From: Sphingobacterium pedocola
GTDB taxonomy: Bacteria > Bacteroidota > Bacteroidia > Sphingobacteriales > Sphingobacteriaceae
Length of the DNA: 64,000 bases
Direction of reading: 5' to 3'
NCBI RefSeq assembly: GCF_015209965.1
Contig: NZ_MU158690.1
Coordinates: forward strand, 1,350,317-1,414,316
Positions 48,265 through 56,201 of the stretch are shown here, in pieces. A model generated the notes under the pieces. That model did not search any database and was not told the origin of the DNA. It was given only the letters and a program-made list of their open reading frames with translations. Position 1 is the first letter of the stretch; each line of letters opens with the position of its first letter. The position numbers and the translations under genes were made by a program.

Positions 48265-48288
48265 GCGGCTCTTCATGTAAAGAACCGC
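48265..48288 (-). terminator. terminator of the OmpH-like gene
   Basis: GCGGCTCTT (48265-48273) and AAGAACCGC (48280-48288) form a 9-bp stem with a 6-base loop. On the - strand it is followed by CTTTGTTTTC; on the + strand by seven T. Confidence 0.7.
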
Positions 48289-48304
48289 TTTTTTTATCGT
48301 TTGT

Positions 48305-48934
48305 TTATTTTTTCTCTGTGGGCTTTTTTGTTTTGTACTCTTTGTTCAATGCTTTAATAACCTGATTTGTTATTTCCAATTTAGAGTCGGCAAAAAGTAC
48401 TGTTGGGTTTGATTTCGAATACGTCAGCACCAAGGTATAGCCGTTTTCTTCTGCGTGCTTTTTCAGGTATTCTGTAATCGAATTGTATACGTTATTGAAT
48501 TCCGTCGCTTCGTCCTGTGCAATAGCACTAGATGCATTTTGGTCGAGTCTGCCTAATTCGTCTTGTTTACGGGCTAACTTTTCTTCCGTAGCCTGACGGT
48601 CTGAGGCGCTCATAGTAGATGCTTTTTGCTGATATTCGGCTACCTCCCTTTGAAAAGCCTGCCCTTTGGATTGTAAATCCGACTGTGCTTTTTTAACTTT
48701 AGATTCCAATTTAGTGCGGATATCTTTAAAGTACTCATATTTTTCTGATAATGAATCCGAATTTATATATACGATTTTTTCCTCGGTTTCTGAAGAGCCG
48801 ACTGCGGTTGAATCGTTTATTTTGGTTGAGGCCGGTTTCGTCCCTTGATTACAAGATGCAGCTGATGCTACAATAACTAACCCTAGTACTGCTTTTGCGA
48901 AATTTGATCGTAATTTATTCATTCTGTTGTCCAT
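48305..48934 (-). CDS. OmpH/Skp-like periplasmic chaperone, predicted lipoprotein
   Basis: The protein (210 aa from ATG 48934) has a signal peptide with a lipobox SAASC, then an OmpH domain: IVYINSDSLSEKYEYF, a long coiled coil rich in Q, K and E (about 70-140), and the closing strand YTLVLTYSKSNPTVLFADS. Skp holds unfolded outer-membrane proteins in the periplasm. Lipid attachment is unlike soluble E. coli Skp. ATG 48922 (MNKLRSNF) is an equally good start. A TTG at 48952 is part of the promoter TAGGTTTG and not a start. Confidence 0.85.
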   Translation of the reverse strand: MDNRMNKLRSNFAKAVLGLVIVASAASCNQGTKPASTKINDSTAVGSSETEEKIVYINSDSLSEKYEYFKDIRTKLESKVKKAQSDLQSKGQAFQREVAEYQQKASTMSASDRQATEEKLARKQDELGRLDQNASSAIAQDEATEFNNVYNSITEYLKKHAEENGYTLVLTYSKSNPTVLFADSKLEITNQVIKALNKEYKTKKPTEKK

Positions 48935-48949
48935 TTTCAGTTTAAATAG

Positions 48950-48957
48950 CAAACCTA
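48950..48957 (-). promoter_or_regulatory. -7 element TAGGTTTG of the OmpH-like gene
   Basis: On the - strand a perfect TAnnTTTG match, 15 bases before ATG 48934. Confidence 0.6.
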
Positions 48958-49042
48958 CTACAAAAAAATTAAAAAATCATTTTTCCGTATCCAAAAGTCA
49001 AAAAAATATAGCTTTATTAGCGTATTTTAAGCGGTCGATGAC

Positions 49043-49073
49043 TTGATTAATTCGCTTTATTTTCGTATTTTTG
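49043..49073 (+). promoter_or_regulatory. promoter of gyrB
   Basis: TTG (49043-49045), 20 bases, TATTTTTG (49066-49073) fit the consensus exactly. The ATG is at 49107. Confidence 0.8.
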
Positions 49074-49106
49074 AGAGTTAAAAAATTCTGATTTTAAATT
49101 AATTCC

Positions 49107-51065
49107 ATGAGCGAAGAAAAGAAGAATGCATCGACGTATTCTGCCGATAATATTCAGGTATTAGAAGGTCTAGAGGCGGTACGTAAACGTCCATCCATGT
49201 ATATTGGTGATACTGGCGTAAAAGGTTTACACCATTTGGTTTATGAAGTGGTTGATAACTCTATAGATGAGGCTGTCGCGGGTTATTGTGATGATATTTT
49301 AGTTAGGATACATAAGGACAACTCTATTTCTGTAAAGGATAATGGACGGGGTATTCCTACTGGAATAAATAAAAAAGAAAATAAATCTGCATTAGAGCTG
49401 GTAATGACCATATTGCATGCAGGGGGTAAATTCGATAAGGATACCTACAAAGTGTCTGGTGGTTTGCATGGCGTCGGTGTATCCTGTGTAAATGCGCTGT
49501 CTATTCATTTAAAAGCTGAAGTACATCGGGACGGCAAGGTGTTTAACCAAGAATACGAGCGCGGTAAACCAATGTACGATGTTAAGGAAGTAGGAGAGTC
49601 TGACAAGCGAGGAACAATCGTAACGTTTAAGCCGGATGCGGAAATATTTACCCAAACAACGGTATATAACTATGATACGCTTGCTAATCGTCTGCGTGAA
49701 TTGTCTTTCTTAAATAAAGGCATAACGCTTACCATTATTGATGAGAGAGAATTAAATGAGGATGGTACAGAGAAAAAAGAGGTTTTTCATTCTGAAGGCG
49801 GTCTGCAAGAATTTGTTAAATTTCTTGATGGCAATCGTACATCTCTGATCCCTACACCGATTTATGTAGAAGGAATAAAGCAGGGAATTCCTGTTGAGTT
49901 ATCGCTCCAATATAATGATACCTATACGGAGAACGTCCATTCTTATGTGAATAACATTAATACCATTGAAGGTGGTTCGCATGTAGCGGGCTTTCGTCGT
50001 GGATTGACACGTACATTGAAAAAGTATGCAGATGATTCCGGACTTTTAAAAAATCTTAAAATTGAAATAACGGGCGACGACTTTAGAGAAGGGCTTACTG
50101 CGGTTATTTCAGTGAAAGTAGCAGAACCTCAATTCGAAGGTCAAACAAAGACGAAGTTAGGGAACTCTGAAGTAATGGGTGCGGTAGACGTAGCTGTGGG
50201 TGAGATTTTAAGTGCTTATTTAGAAGAGAATCCGCGTGAGGCCAAGATTATTGTTCAGAAGGTGATCGTAGCTGCTCAAGCTCGTGCTGCAGCACGTAAA
50301 GCACGAGAGATGGTACAACGTAAAACAGTGATGGGCGGTTCAGGTCTTCCCGGAAAACTTGCTGATTGTTCTAGCAACGACCCCGCAAAATGTGAAATTT
50401 TCTTTGTCGAGGGTGATTCCGCGGGTGGTACCGCAAAACAAGGACGTGATCGCCATTATCAGGCCATTATGCCACTTAGAGGTAAGATTCTGAATGTGGA
50501 AAAGGCCATGGAACATAAGATCTACGAAAATGAAGAGATCAAAAACATGTTTACAGCACTCGGGGTGAGTGTTGGTACGGAAGACGATCCTAAGGCATTA
50601 AATATTGCAAAACTTCGTTACCATAGAATTGTTATCATGACGGATGCCGATGTCGATGGCAGTCACATTGCTACTTTAATTTTGACGTTTTATTTCAGGT
50701 ATATGCGAGAGCTTATTGAACGTGGATATGTATATATTGCCACTCCTCCCCTTTATTTAGTCAAAAAAGGAAAAGACTCAGAATATGCGTGGACCGAAGA
50801 TCAGCGTCTTGCTGCTATACAACGCATCAAAGGAAACGGCAAAGAGGACAGTGTACATGTACAACGTTATAAAGGTCTTGGAGAGATGAATGCAGAGCAA
50901 TTGTGGGATACCACAATGAATCCAGAGCATAGAACACTTCGTCAGGTTACTATTGAGAATGCTGCAGAATGTGATCGTGTATTTTCAATGTTGATGGGAG
51001 ATGAAGTGGCACCCCGACGTGAATTTATTGAAAAAAATGCGCGCTATGCTAAAATAGACATTTAA
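49107..51065 (+). CDS. gyrB: DNA gyrase subunit B
   Basis: The 652-aa protein has the GHKL ATPase block YEVVDNSIDEAVAGY, the KVSGGLHGVGVSCVNAL motif, and the TOPRIM segments FVEGDSAGGTAKQGRD and MTDADVDGSHI. With GyrA it introduces negative supercoils using ATP. Length (about 650) is that of Bacteroidota GyrB, without the E. coli insertion of about 170 residues. ParE is the alternative, but the EGDSAGG...QGRDR and C-terminal YKGLGEMNAEQLW blocks favour GyrB. It is a single-gene unit with its own promoter and terminator; gyrA is not here. Confidence 0.96.
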   Translation: MSEEKKNASTYSADNIQVLEGLEAVRKRPSMYIGDTGVKGLHHLVYEVVDNSIDEAVAGYCDDILVRIHKDNSISVKDNGRGIPTGINKKENKSALELVMTILHAGGKFDKDTYKVSGGLHGVGVSCVNALSIHLKAEVHRDGKVFNQEYERGKPMYDVKEVGESDKRGTIVTFKPDAEIFTQTTVYNYDTLANRLRELSFLNKGITLTIIDERELNEDGTEKKEVFHSEGGLQEFVKFLDGNRTSLIPTPIYVEGIKQGIPVELSLQYNDTYTENVHSYVNNINTIEGGSHVAGFRRGLTRTLKKYADDSGLLKNLKIEITGDDFREGLTAVISVKVAEPQFEGQTKTKLGNSEVMGAVDVAVGEILSAYLEENPREAKIIVQKVIVAAQARAAARKAREMVQRKTVMGGSGLPGKLADCSSNDPAKCEIFFVEGDSAGGTAKQGRDRHYQAIMPLRGKILNVEKAMEHKIYENEEIKNMFTALGVSVGTEDDPKALNIAKLRYHRIVIMTDADVDGSHIATLILTFYFRYMRELIERGYVYIATPPLYLVKKGKDSEYAWTEDQRLAAIQRIKGNGKEDSVHVQRYKGLGEMNAEQLWDTTMNPEHRTLRQVTIENAAECDRVFSMLMGDEVAPRREFIEKNARYAKIDI

Positions 51066-51084
51066 TGTTAACTGCTAGTAATAG

Positions 51085-51117
51085 AAAGGGCCAGATGAAA
51101 AACATCTGGCCCTTTTT
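51085..51117 (+). terminator. terminator of gyrB
   Basis: GGGCCAGATG (51088-51097) and CATCTGGCCC (51103-51112) form a perfect 10-bp stem with an AAAAA loop, extended by AAA/TTT, with T-run. Confidence 0.93.
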
Positions 51118-51269
51118 GCTGAAAAGTATCTGCCTTCGATGGGCGCGCAAAGCATCCATGAAGCCTTCTCTACTGCTGGTTTTTATCGTCCGTAAGGTGA
51201 AGATTTTTTTGTTTCCTATAGAATAACGAAATTATTTCATTAAATTTAAGTTTACCAATTACTTAAATT

Positions 51270-52070
51270 ATGTATATAAGGATAGTTTTGCTATTATTTG
51301 CATCAATTAAATTACAGGCACAGCAATTTAATGCGGCGCCTAATTTGGGGATGGGAAATACTGGTTTGGCACGCCAATCTATATATAGTATAGGACTGAA
51401 CCCGGCTGGTATTGCGGCTTTAACTAATGTGAGTGTAGCGCTTGCTTATCAGCAGCATTTTCTTTCTTCTGAAATCCAATCTCAAGCAGCCTATCTAAAT
51501 ATTCCTCTTAAACCTTTGGGTGGAGTAGGACTGGGGGTTAATAGTTATGGAATACACGGAGTTTCCACTTTATTGACAGTTCGTAGTATCTATGCGCGGC
51601 AATTTGGAAATCAGATTTTTTCTGCCATTGGATTAAATTACCATCAGTTTTATGTTAAAAACTATGGAAATGATCAGACCTTTTCCGTCGATCTGGGAAT
51701 TCAGGTGAAGATGTCGCCACATTTGTTAATCGGTGCTCTAATTCGAAATATATCCTCTGCTCATTATAAGGAAGACGTAGAGCAACGAATACCACGTGAG
51801 ATTGGTTTAGGATTGAATTACGAGGTGTCAGAACATTTGAGCTTGGTTTCGGATGTGTACTATGATTTTCTGAGTGAAATGAATTATAGGGCAGGAATTG
51901 AGTTCGCTTTCGACCATAGATTTAAATTAAGAGGTGGAGCGATGTCGAATCCCTTGCACTATTTTGCAGGAATTGGATTGATTTTGAACAAAATTCAAAT
52001 AGATATCGCTTCTTCTTTTCACCCTAAGCTTGGTACATCTCCCCAAATCGCGATGGCTTATGATCTTTAG
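51270..52070 (+). CDS. PorV/FadL-like outer-membrane beta-barrel protein
   Basis: The 266-aa protein starts with a signal peptide (1-17, ending LQAQ) and has alternating beta strands with the early pattern LGMGNTGLA...LNPAGIAAL, which resembles UPF0164/PorV/PorQ and FadL-like barrels. The closest group cannot be fixed by eye, and a role in type IX secretion is only one possibility. The next gene begins 11 bases inside it, so both are made together as part of a four-gene unit with comEC and recQ. Confidence 0.75.
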   Translation: MYIRIVLLLFASIKLQAQQFNAAPNLGMGNTGLARQSIYSIGLNPAGIAALTNVSVALAYQQHFLSSEIQSQAAYLNIPLKPLGGVGLGVNSYGIHGVSTLLTVRSIYARQFGNQIFSAIGLNYHQFYVKNYGNDQTFSVDLGIQVKMSPHLLIGALIRNISSAHYKEDVEQRIPREIGLGLNYEVSEHLSLVSDVYYDFLSEMNYRAGIEFAFDHRFKLRGGAMSNPLHYFAGIGLILNKIQIDIASSFHPKLGTSPQIAMAYDL

Positions 52071-54111
52071 AAAGCTTGCTTATTGTCTAGTACTCTTAAG
52101 TATTTCATCTCAAACCTTGGCCCAACAAGAAGAGATGGAGATAGAAGAATTGTTGATGGAGCAATTGAACGAAGAATCAGACGAAAATGACGATTTGAGT
52201 GAACTTACGGAAAATCTAGCTTATTATATGCGTCATCCTTTAGACCTTAATAAAGCAGATCGAAACGATTTAAATCACCTGATCTTTCTTTCTCCCCAAC
52301 AAATAGGAAATCTATTGTTACATCGTGAAATATCTGGCAATTTCATTTCCGTTCGAGAACTGCAGGGAGTTTCTGGATTCGATTTGCAGACTATCCAACG
52401 TATTCAGCCGTTTGTTACCGTTCGAGACCCGACTTCATTGGATGAATTTTCATTTCATAGATTAGTTAATGCTAGTGAACATATGCTTATGATGCGTTAC
52501 GGCCGGGTTATTGAAAAACAAGCTGGATATTTCATTCAAGATTCTTCGCGTTCCCGCTATCTTGGAAGCCCAGATCGTTATGCTGTCCGGTATAGAATGA
52601 ATTTCGAAAACAAAATAAGAGTCGCATTGAATATGGAAAAGGATGCCGGAGAACCATTTTTCAACGGAAAGCAAAAATATGGATTCGACTTCTATTCAGG
52701 GCATATTGTGGTGAATGATATTAATAGGAATATTAAACAAGTTGTTATTGGGGATTATGGATTACAGTTTGGACAGGGACTGGTAACTTGGAACGGACTG
52801 AGTTTTGGAAAAGGTGCCTGGATAGGGAGTGCGGCGCGTCAGGGCATGGGGCTAAAGCCCTATTCTTCGATGAATGAAAACAATTTTCAACGGGGTATTT
52901 CAGCCAAGCTTGTGGTTGATAATTTCGAAATAACACCTTTTGTTTCTTACAATTCTCTATCGGGTAATTTAATCAAAAGCGGGTCAGATAATTATATTAC
53001 TACAATAAATTATAGTGGTTTACATCGAACTCCTACCGAACTTAATTATAAGCAAGCAATTAAGCAAGTTGTTTCCGGTATGAATGTTACTTATAATTTT
53101 AAACGGTTTAGAGCGGGAGTCACCTACATGCGTACCTCGTTCAATGGTCAGGTGGCAGCAGGCAATACCATGCGAGAAAAATTTGATTTTGAAGGAAAGA
53201 GCTTGGATCAAATAGGTATACACTATCACTATACGTATAGAAATACGTACCTGTATGGAGAGACGGCATATAGTGTTGGGAGCGGGTTTGCGGCAAATAA
53301 CGGAATTATAGCCAGTCTTCATCCCAAAGTGTCAGCAATTGTAAATTATAGAAACTATCAACGTAACTACCATCATTTTTTCGCTCAATCTTTGGGCGAA
53401 GCTTCGCGAGTGGGCAATGAAGAAGGGGTATACGGAGGAATTATTTATCACCCATCTCGAGTAATAGAATGGGTAAACTATGTCGATGTTTTTCGATTTC
53501 CGTGGTTGCGTTTTCGTGTGGATGGGCCCAGTAGTGGTACTGATTTTTTAAGCCAGGCAACTTATAGTTGGTATAAAAAGGGGAAAGTTTTGCTTCGATA
53601 TCGGCATCGACTCAAGCAGGAAAATTTAAATATAGCTAGCCGAAATGAAAACTTGCTCGCGGATGTAGTTCGAAATCAATTACGAACAGAATTTCAATAT
53701 AAATTAAATCAGGTTTGGACGGTACGAACAAGGGCTGAATTGGCCTTATATGAAAAAGAGAAAGACGAAAAAAGTTCAGGCTGGATCGCGTACCAAGATG
53801 TATTTTGGAAAGGTTGGCGCAATAGGTTGAATGCTAATATGAGATTCGCCTATTTCCACACAGCGTCATATAATTCTCGAATTTATGCCTATGAAAATGA
53901 TGTTTTACATGCCGCTAGTTTTCCGATGTATTATGGTAAAGGTATTCGTACTTATCTAAATCTCAGATGGCGGATGAAGAAGGATTTGGATATATGGGGT
54001 AGGTATGCTTTGACTAAATATACGGATCGCGAAACAGTGGGCTCAGGATTAGATCTCATAGAGGGCAATTATAAATCGGATTTTAAAGTTCAACTGAGAT
54101 GGCAATGGTAA
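52060..54111 (+). CDS. predicted outer-membrane barrel with ComEA-like helix-hairpin-helix domain
   Basis: The protein (683 aa from ATG 52060) has a signal peptide (1-21, ending TLAQ), an acidic helical stretch (22-58), a helix-hairpin-helix domain (about 61-121: LDLNKADRNDLNHL, ISGNFISVRELQGVSG) like that of ComEA, and about 560 residues of amphipathic beta strands ending in WQW, a typical outer-membrane barrel finish. The HhH domain would face the periplasm and bind DNA. It overlaps the upstream gene by 11 bases and comEC by 13. A TTG at 52030 gives a longer frame but would disrupt the signal peptide. DNA uptake is inferred from domain and context. Confidence 0.8.
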   Translation: MIFRKLAYCLVLLSISSQTLAQQEEMEIEELLMEQLNEESDENDDLSELTENLAYYMRHPLDLNKADRNDLNHLIFLSPQQIGNLLLHREISGNFISVRELQGVSGFDLQTIQRIQPFVTVRDPTSLDEFSFHRLVNASEHMLMMRYGRVIEKQAGYFIQDSSRSRYLGSPDRYAVRYRMNFENKIRVALNMEKDAGEPFFNGKQKYGFDFYSGHIVVNDINRNIKQVVIGDYGLQFGQGLVTWNGLSFGKGAWIGSAARQGMGLKPYSSMNENNFQRGISAKLVVDNFEITPFVSYNSLSGNLIKSGSDNYITTINYSGLHRTPTELNYKQAIKQVVSGMNVTYNFKRFRAGVTYMRTSFNGQVAAGNTMREKFDFEGKSLDQIGIHYHYTYRNTYLYGETAYSVGSGFAANNGIIASLHPKVSAIVNYRNYQRNYHHFFAQSLGEASRVGNEEGVYGGIIYHPSRVIEWVNYVDVFRFPWLRFRVDGPSSGTDFLSQATYSWYKKGKVLLRYRHRLKQENLNIASRNENLLADVVRNQLRTEFQYKLNQVWTVRTRAELALYEKEKDEKSSGWIAYQDVFWKGWRNRLNANMRFAYFHTASYNSRIYAYENDVLHAASFPMYYGKGIRTYLNLRWRMKKDLDIWGRYALTKYTDRETVGSGLDLIEGNYKSDFKVQLRWQW

Positions 54112-56195
54112 AACATGAAATTATAGATTTTTCGATCCGGAAAATGCCCTTTTTGAAGATCGTCATACCTTATGGTGTTGGAATTGCCATTAGCCAAATA
54201 CTTTCTTGGAATGCTGTACGATATTCTGTTTTGTGCACAATCCTGATCCTCACTATCGTTTGTTTCGTTACTGCCTTTTTTCTTCGAGAGCGAAATGTTT
54301 TTAGAAGAATGTATGTTTTGATGTTCTATTGTTTTTCGTTTTTGATCGGTATCTGGCAGATTGTAAGTGAACTTCCGAATTTGAAACAAACCCACTTTAG
54401 TCGATATGTAAGTTCACAGCTGGAAGGTATTATCGTTGATGAACCTGTTGTAAGACAGAAAACGATTCGTTTCCCATTGTCAGTTAGAAATCTGATAGAA
54501 AAGGATAGGTATGTAGCAGCCGAAGGCAAGATAATGGTGACCGTATTGCGTGATTCTTTGCGCGATCAAGCATTCAAATATGGAGATCATATCGCTATTT
54601 CAAATACCGTCAACGCTATTGACCCACCATACAATCCTGAAGAATTTGACTATAAAGCTTATCTACAAAATCGGAATATTTGGTATCAGTCCCTCGTACA
54701 GAAAGACGATTATGTGTTTTTAGGCGGAAACTCTGGAAATAGAATCATCTCTTTTGCACTGAGGCTAAGGGAGAAGTTAGTCTCCAAGTTTAATATATTT
54801 ATTAAAAATGATGAAGCCTATAACGTAGCCATTGCGCTGATTTTTGGTTCTCGATCGCAACTAGACGCCACAACATTGGAAGCATTTACCAATACAGGTA
54901 CCATTCATGTTTTGAGTGTTTCGGGATTACATGTAGGACTGGTTTTTGGTTTGCTGACTTTCTGTTTGGGTTGGATTGACCGATTTCCCTTTGGGCGGGC
55001 AATACGCTGCAATATCATTTTGTTATGTGTATGGGCCTATGTGATTCTTACGGGAATGGCACCGCCGATTTTGCGCGCGGGAATCATGATCAGTTTCTTT
55101 CTGCTCTCCATCTGGATAGGGCGAAAACAAAACGCATTGAATACACTAGCTGCTTCTGCGTTTTTTATCCTGCTCTTTGAGCCTAAGTATTTGTTTGATA
55201 TCGGTTTCCAGCTTTCTTATCTTGCGATAGTGGGTATTTTAATTTTATATCCGATCTTAAAGAGCTTCTATAAACCTAGTTCTAAATACCTAAATTGGGT
55301 AGTAGAATACAGCTATGTTTCCTTAGCAGCTCAATTATTTACCATGCCAGCTGTGCTGTATTATTTTGGACAGTTCCCTACTTATTTTTTGTTTGGTAAT
55401 CTTTTTATTGCCTTGCCGAGTACAATTATCATGTATGTGGGTTTAGGCTTGTCTATGATACCCTTTGATACGGTAAATATCTATTTGGGAGCGATTTTAG
55501 ATCATATTATTGGTTTCTCCTTAGAAGGCTTGAAATGGTTAGATCGCTTGCCTATGGCGGTTGTAAAAGGTATAAGTTGGAATTTGCTGCAAATTCTACT
55601 TGCCTTTTTAATGTTAAGTTTTTTGATTAATGCCCTCAACTATAGAAATAAAAAGGCATTGATGGGAGCGGGGGTTGCTTTCTTTATTTTGTCCTCCCTA
55701 GTTTCTCTTCAGGTGATAGAAAAAATGAATTATAGGGGAATTGCAATTTACAATCTGCGTTCCGCTTTAGGAGTAGCTTCCATACATAACGGTAACGTTG
55801 TTTTGTTTTCTAGTTTGGACTCCTTAAATCATTCTACACTTAGGTATAGTGTATTACCTCATCTCCGACAATACGCTCGGGAAGAAGATATAAAATTCTA
55901 TACCATCCCTTCTGATCAACAACATAATTATGTATTGTCCACAGCTAATAAAAAAATTCTAGTTCTGGAACATAAACTAAGCGGTAGTGATTTAGAAGAT
56001 ATTGACGCTGTGTTATGGCGTAAAAACAATTATAACGTGATAGCGGAAATAGAATCAAGGACGCACCCTTCTTTTTTTCTTTTCGATGGAAGTAATTCAG
56101 ACAAAACACTGTCTAAAATTAAATCTCAATTAGGTGAAAATAACAATTCAGGCTATTTCTTAAAAAATAATTTTGCTTATGTTTGGGAGGAGTAA
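54099..56195 (+). CDS. comEC: ComEC/Rec2-family competence protein
   Basis: The 698-aa polytopic inner-membrane protein has an N-terminal DUF4131-like OB region (about 40-210) and the competence domain with the signature LSVSGLHVGL (272-280) and about ten helices. ComEC forms the channel through which single-stranded DNA enters the cytoplasm in natural transformation. The C-terminal metallo-beta-lactamase-like domain of Bacillus ComEC appears absent: no HxHxDH is seen in the last 150 residues. It begins inside the HhH-barrel gene and is followed by recQ after six bases. Confidence 0.92.
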   Translation: MAMVKHEIIDFSIRKMPFLKIVIPYGVGIAISQILSWNAVRYSVLCTILILTIVCFVTAFFLRERNVFRRMYVLMFYCFSFLIGIWQIVSELPNLKQTHFSRYVSSQLEGIIVDEPVVRQKTIRFPLSVRNLIEKDRYVAAEGKIMVTVLRDSLRDQAFKYGDHIAISNTVNAIDPPYNPEEFDYKAYLQNRNIWYQSLVQKDDYVFLGGNSGNRIISFALRLREKLVSKFNIFIKNDEAYNVAIALIFGSRSQLDATTLEAFTNTGTIHVLSVSGLHVGLVFGLLTFCLGWIDRFPFGRAIRCNIILLCVWAYVILTGMAPPILRAGIMISFFLLSIWIGRKQNALNTLAASAFFILLFEPKYLFDIGFQLSYLAIVGILILYPILKSFYKPSSKYLNWVVEYSYVSLAAQLFTMPAVLYYFGQFPTYFLFGNLFIALPSTIIMYVGLGLSMIPFDTVNIYLGAILDHIIGFSLEGLKWLDRLPMAVVKGISWNLLQILLAFLMLSFLINALNYRNKKALMGAGVAFFILSSLVSLQVIEKMNYRGIAIYNLRSALGVASIHNGNVVLFSSLDSLNHSTLRYSVLPHLRQYAREEDIKFYTIPSDQQHNYVLSTANKKILVLEHKLSGSDLEDIDAVLWRKNNYNVIAEIESRTHPSFFLFDGSNSDKTLSKIKSQLGENNNSGYFLKNNFAYVWEE

Positions 56196-56201
56196 TAACG
56201 T

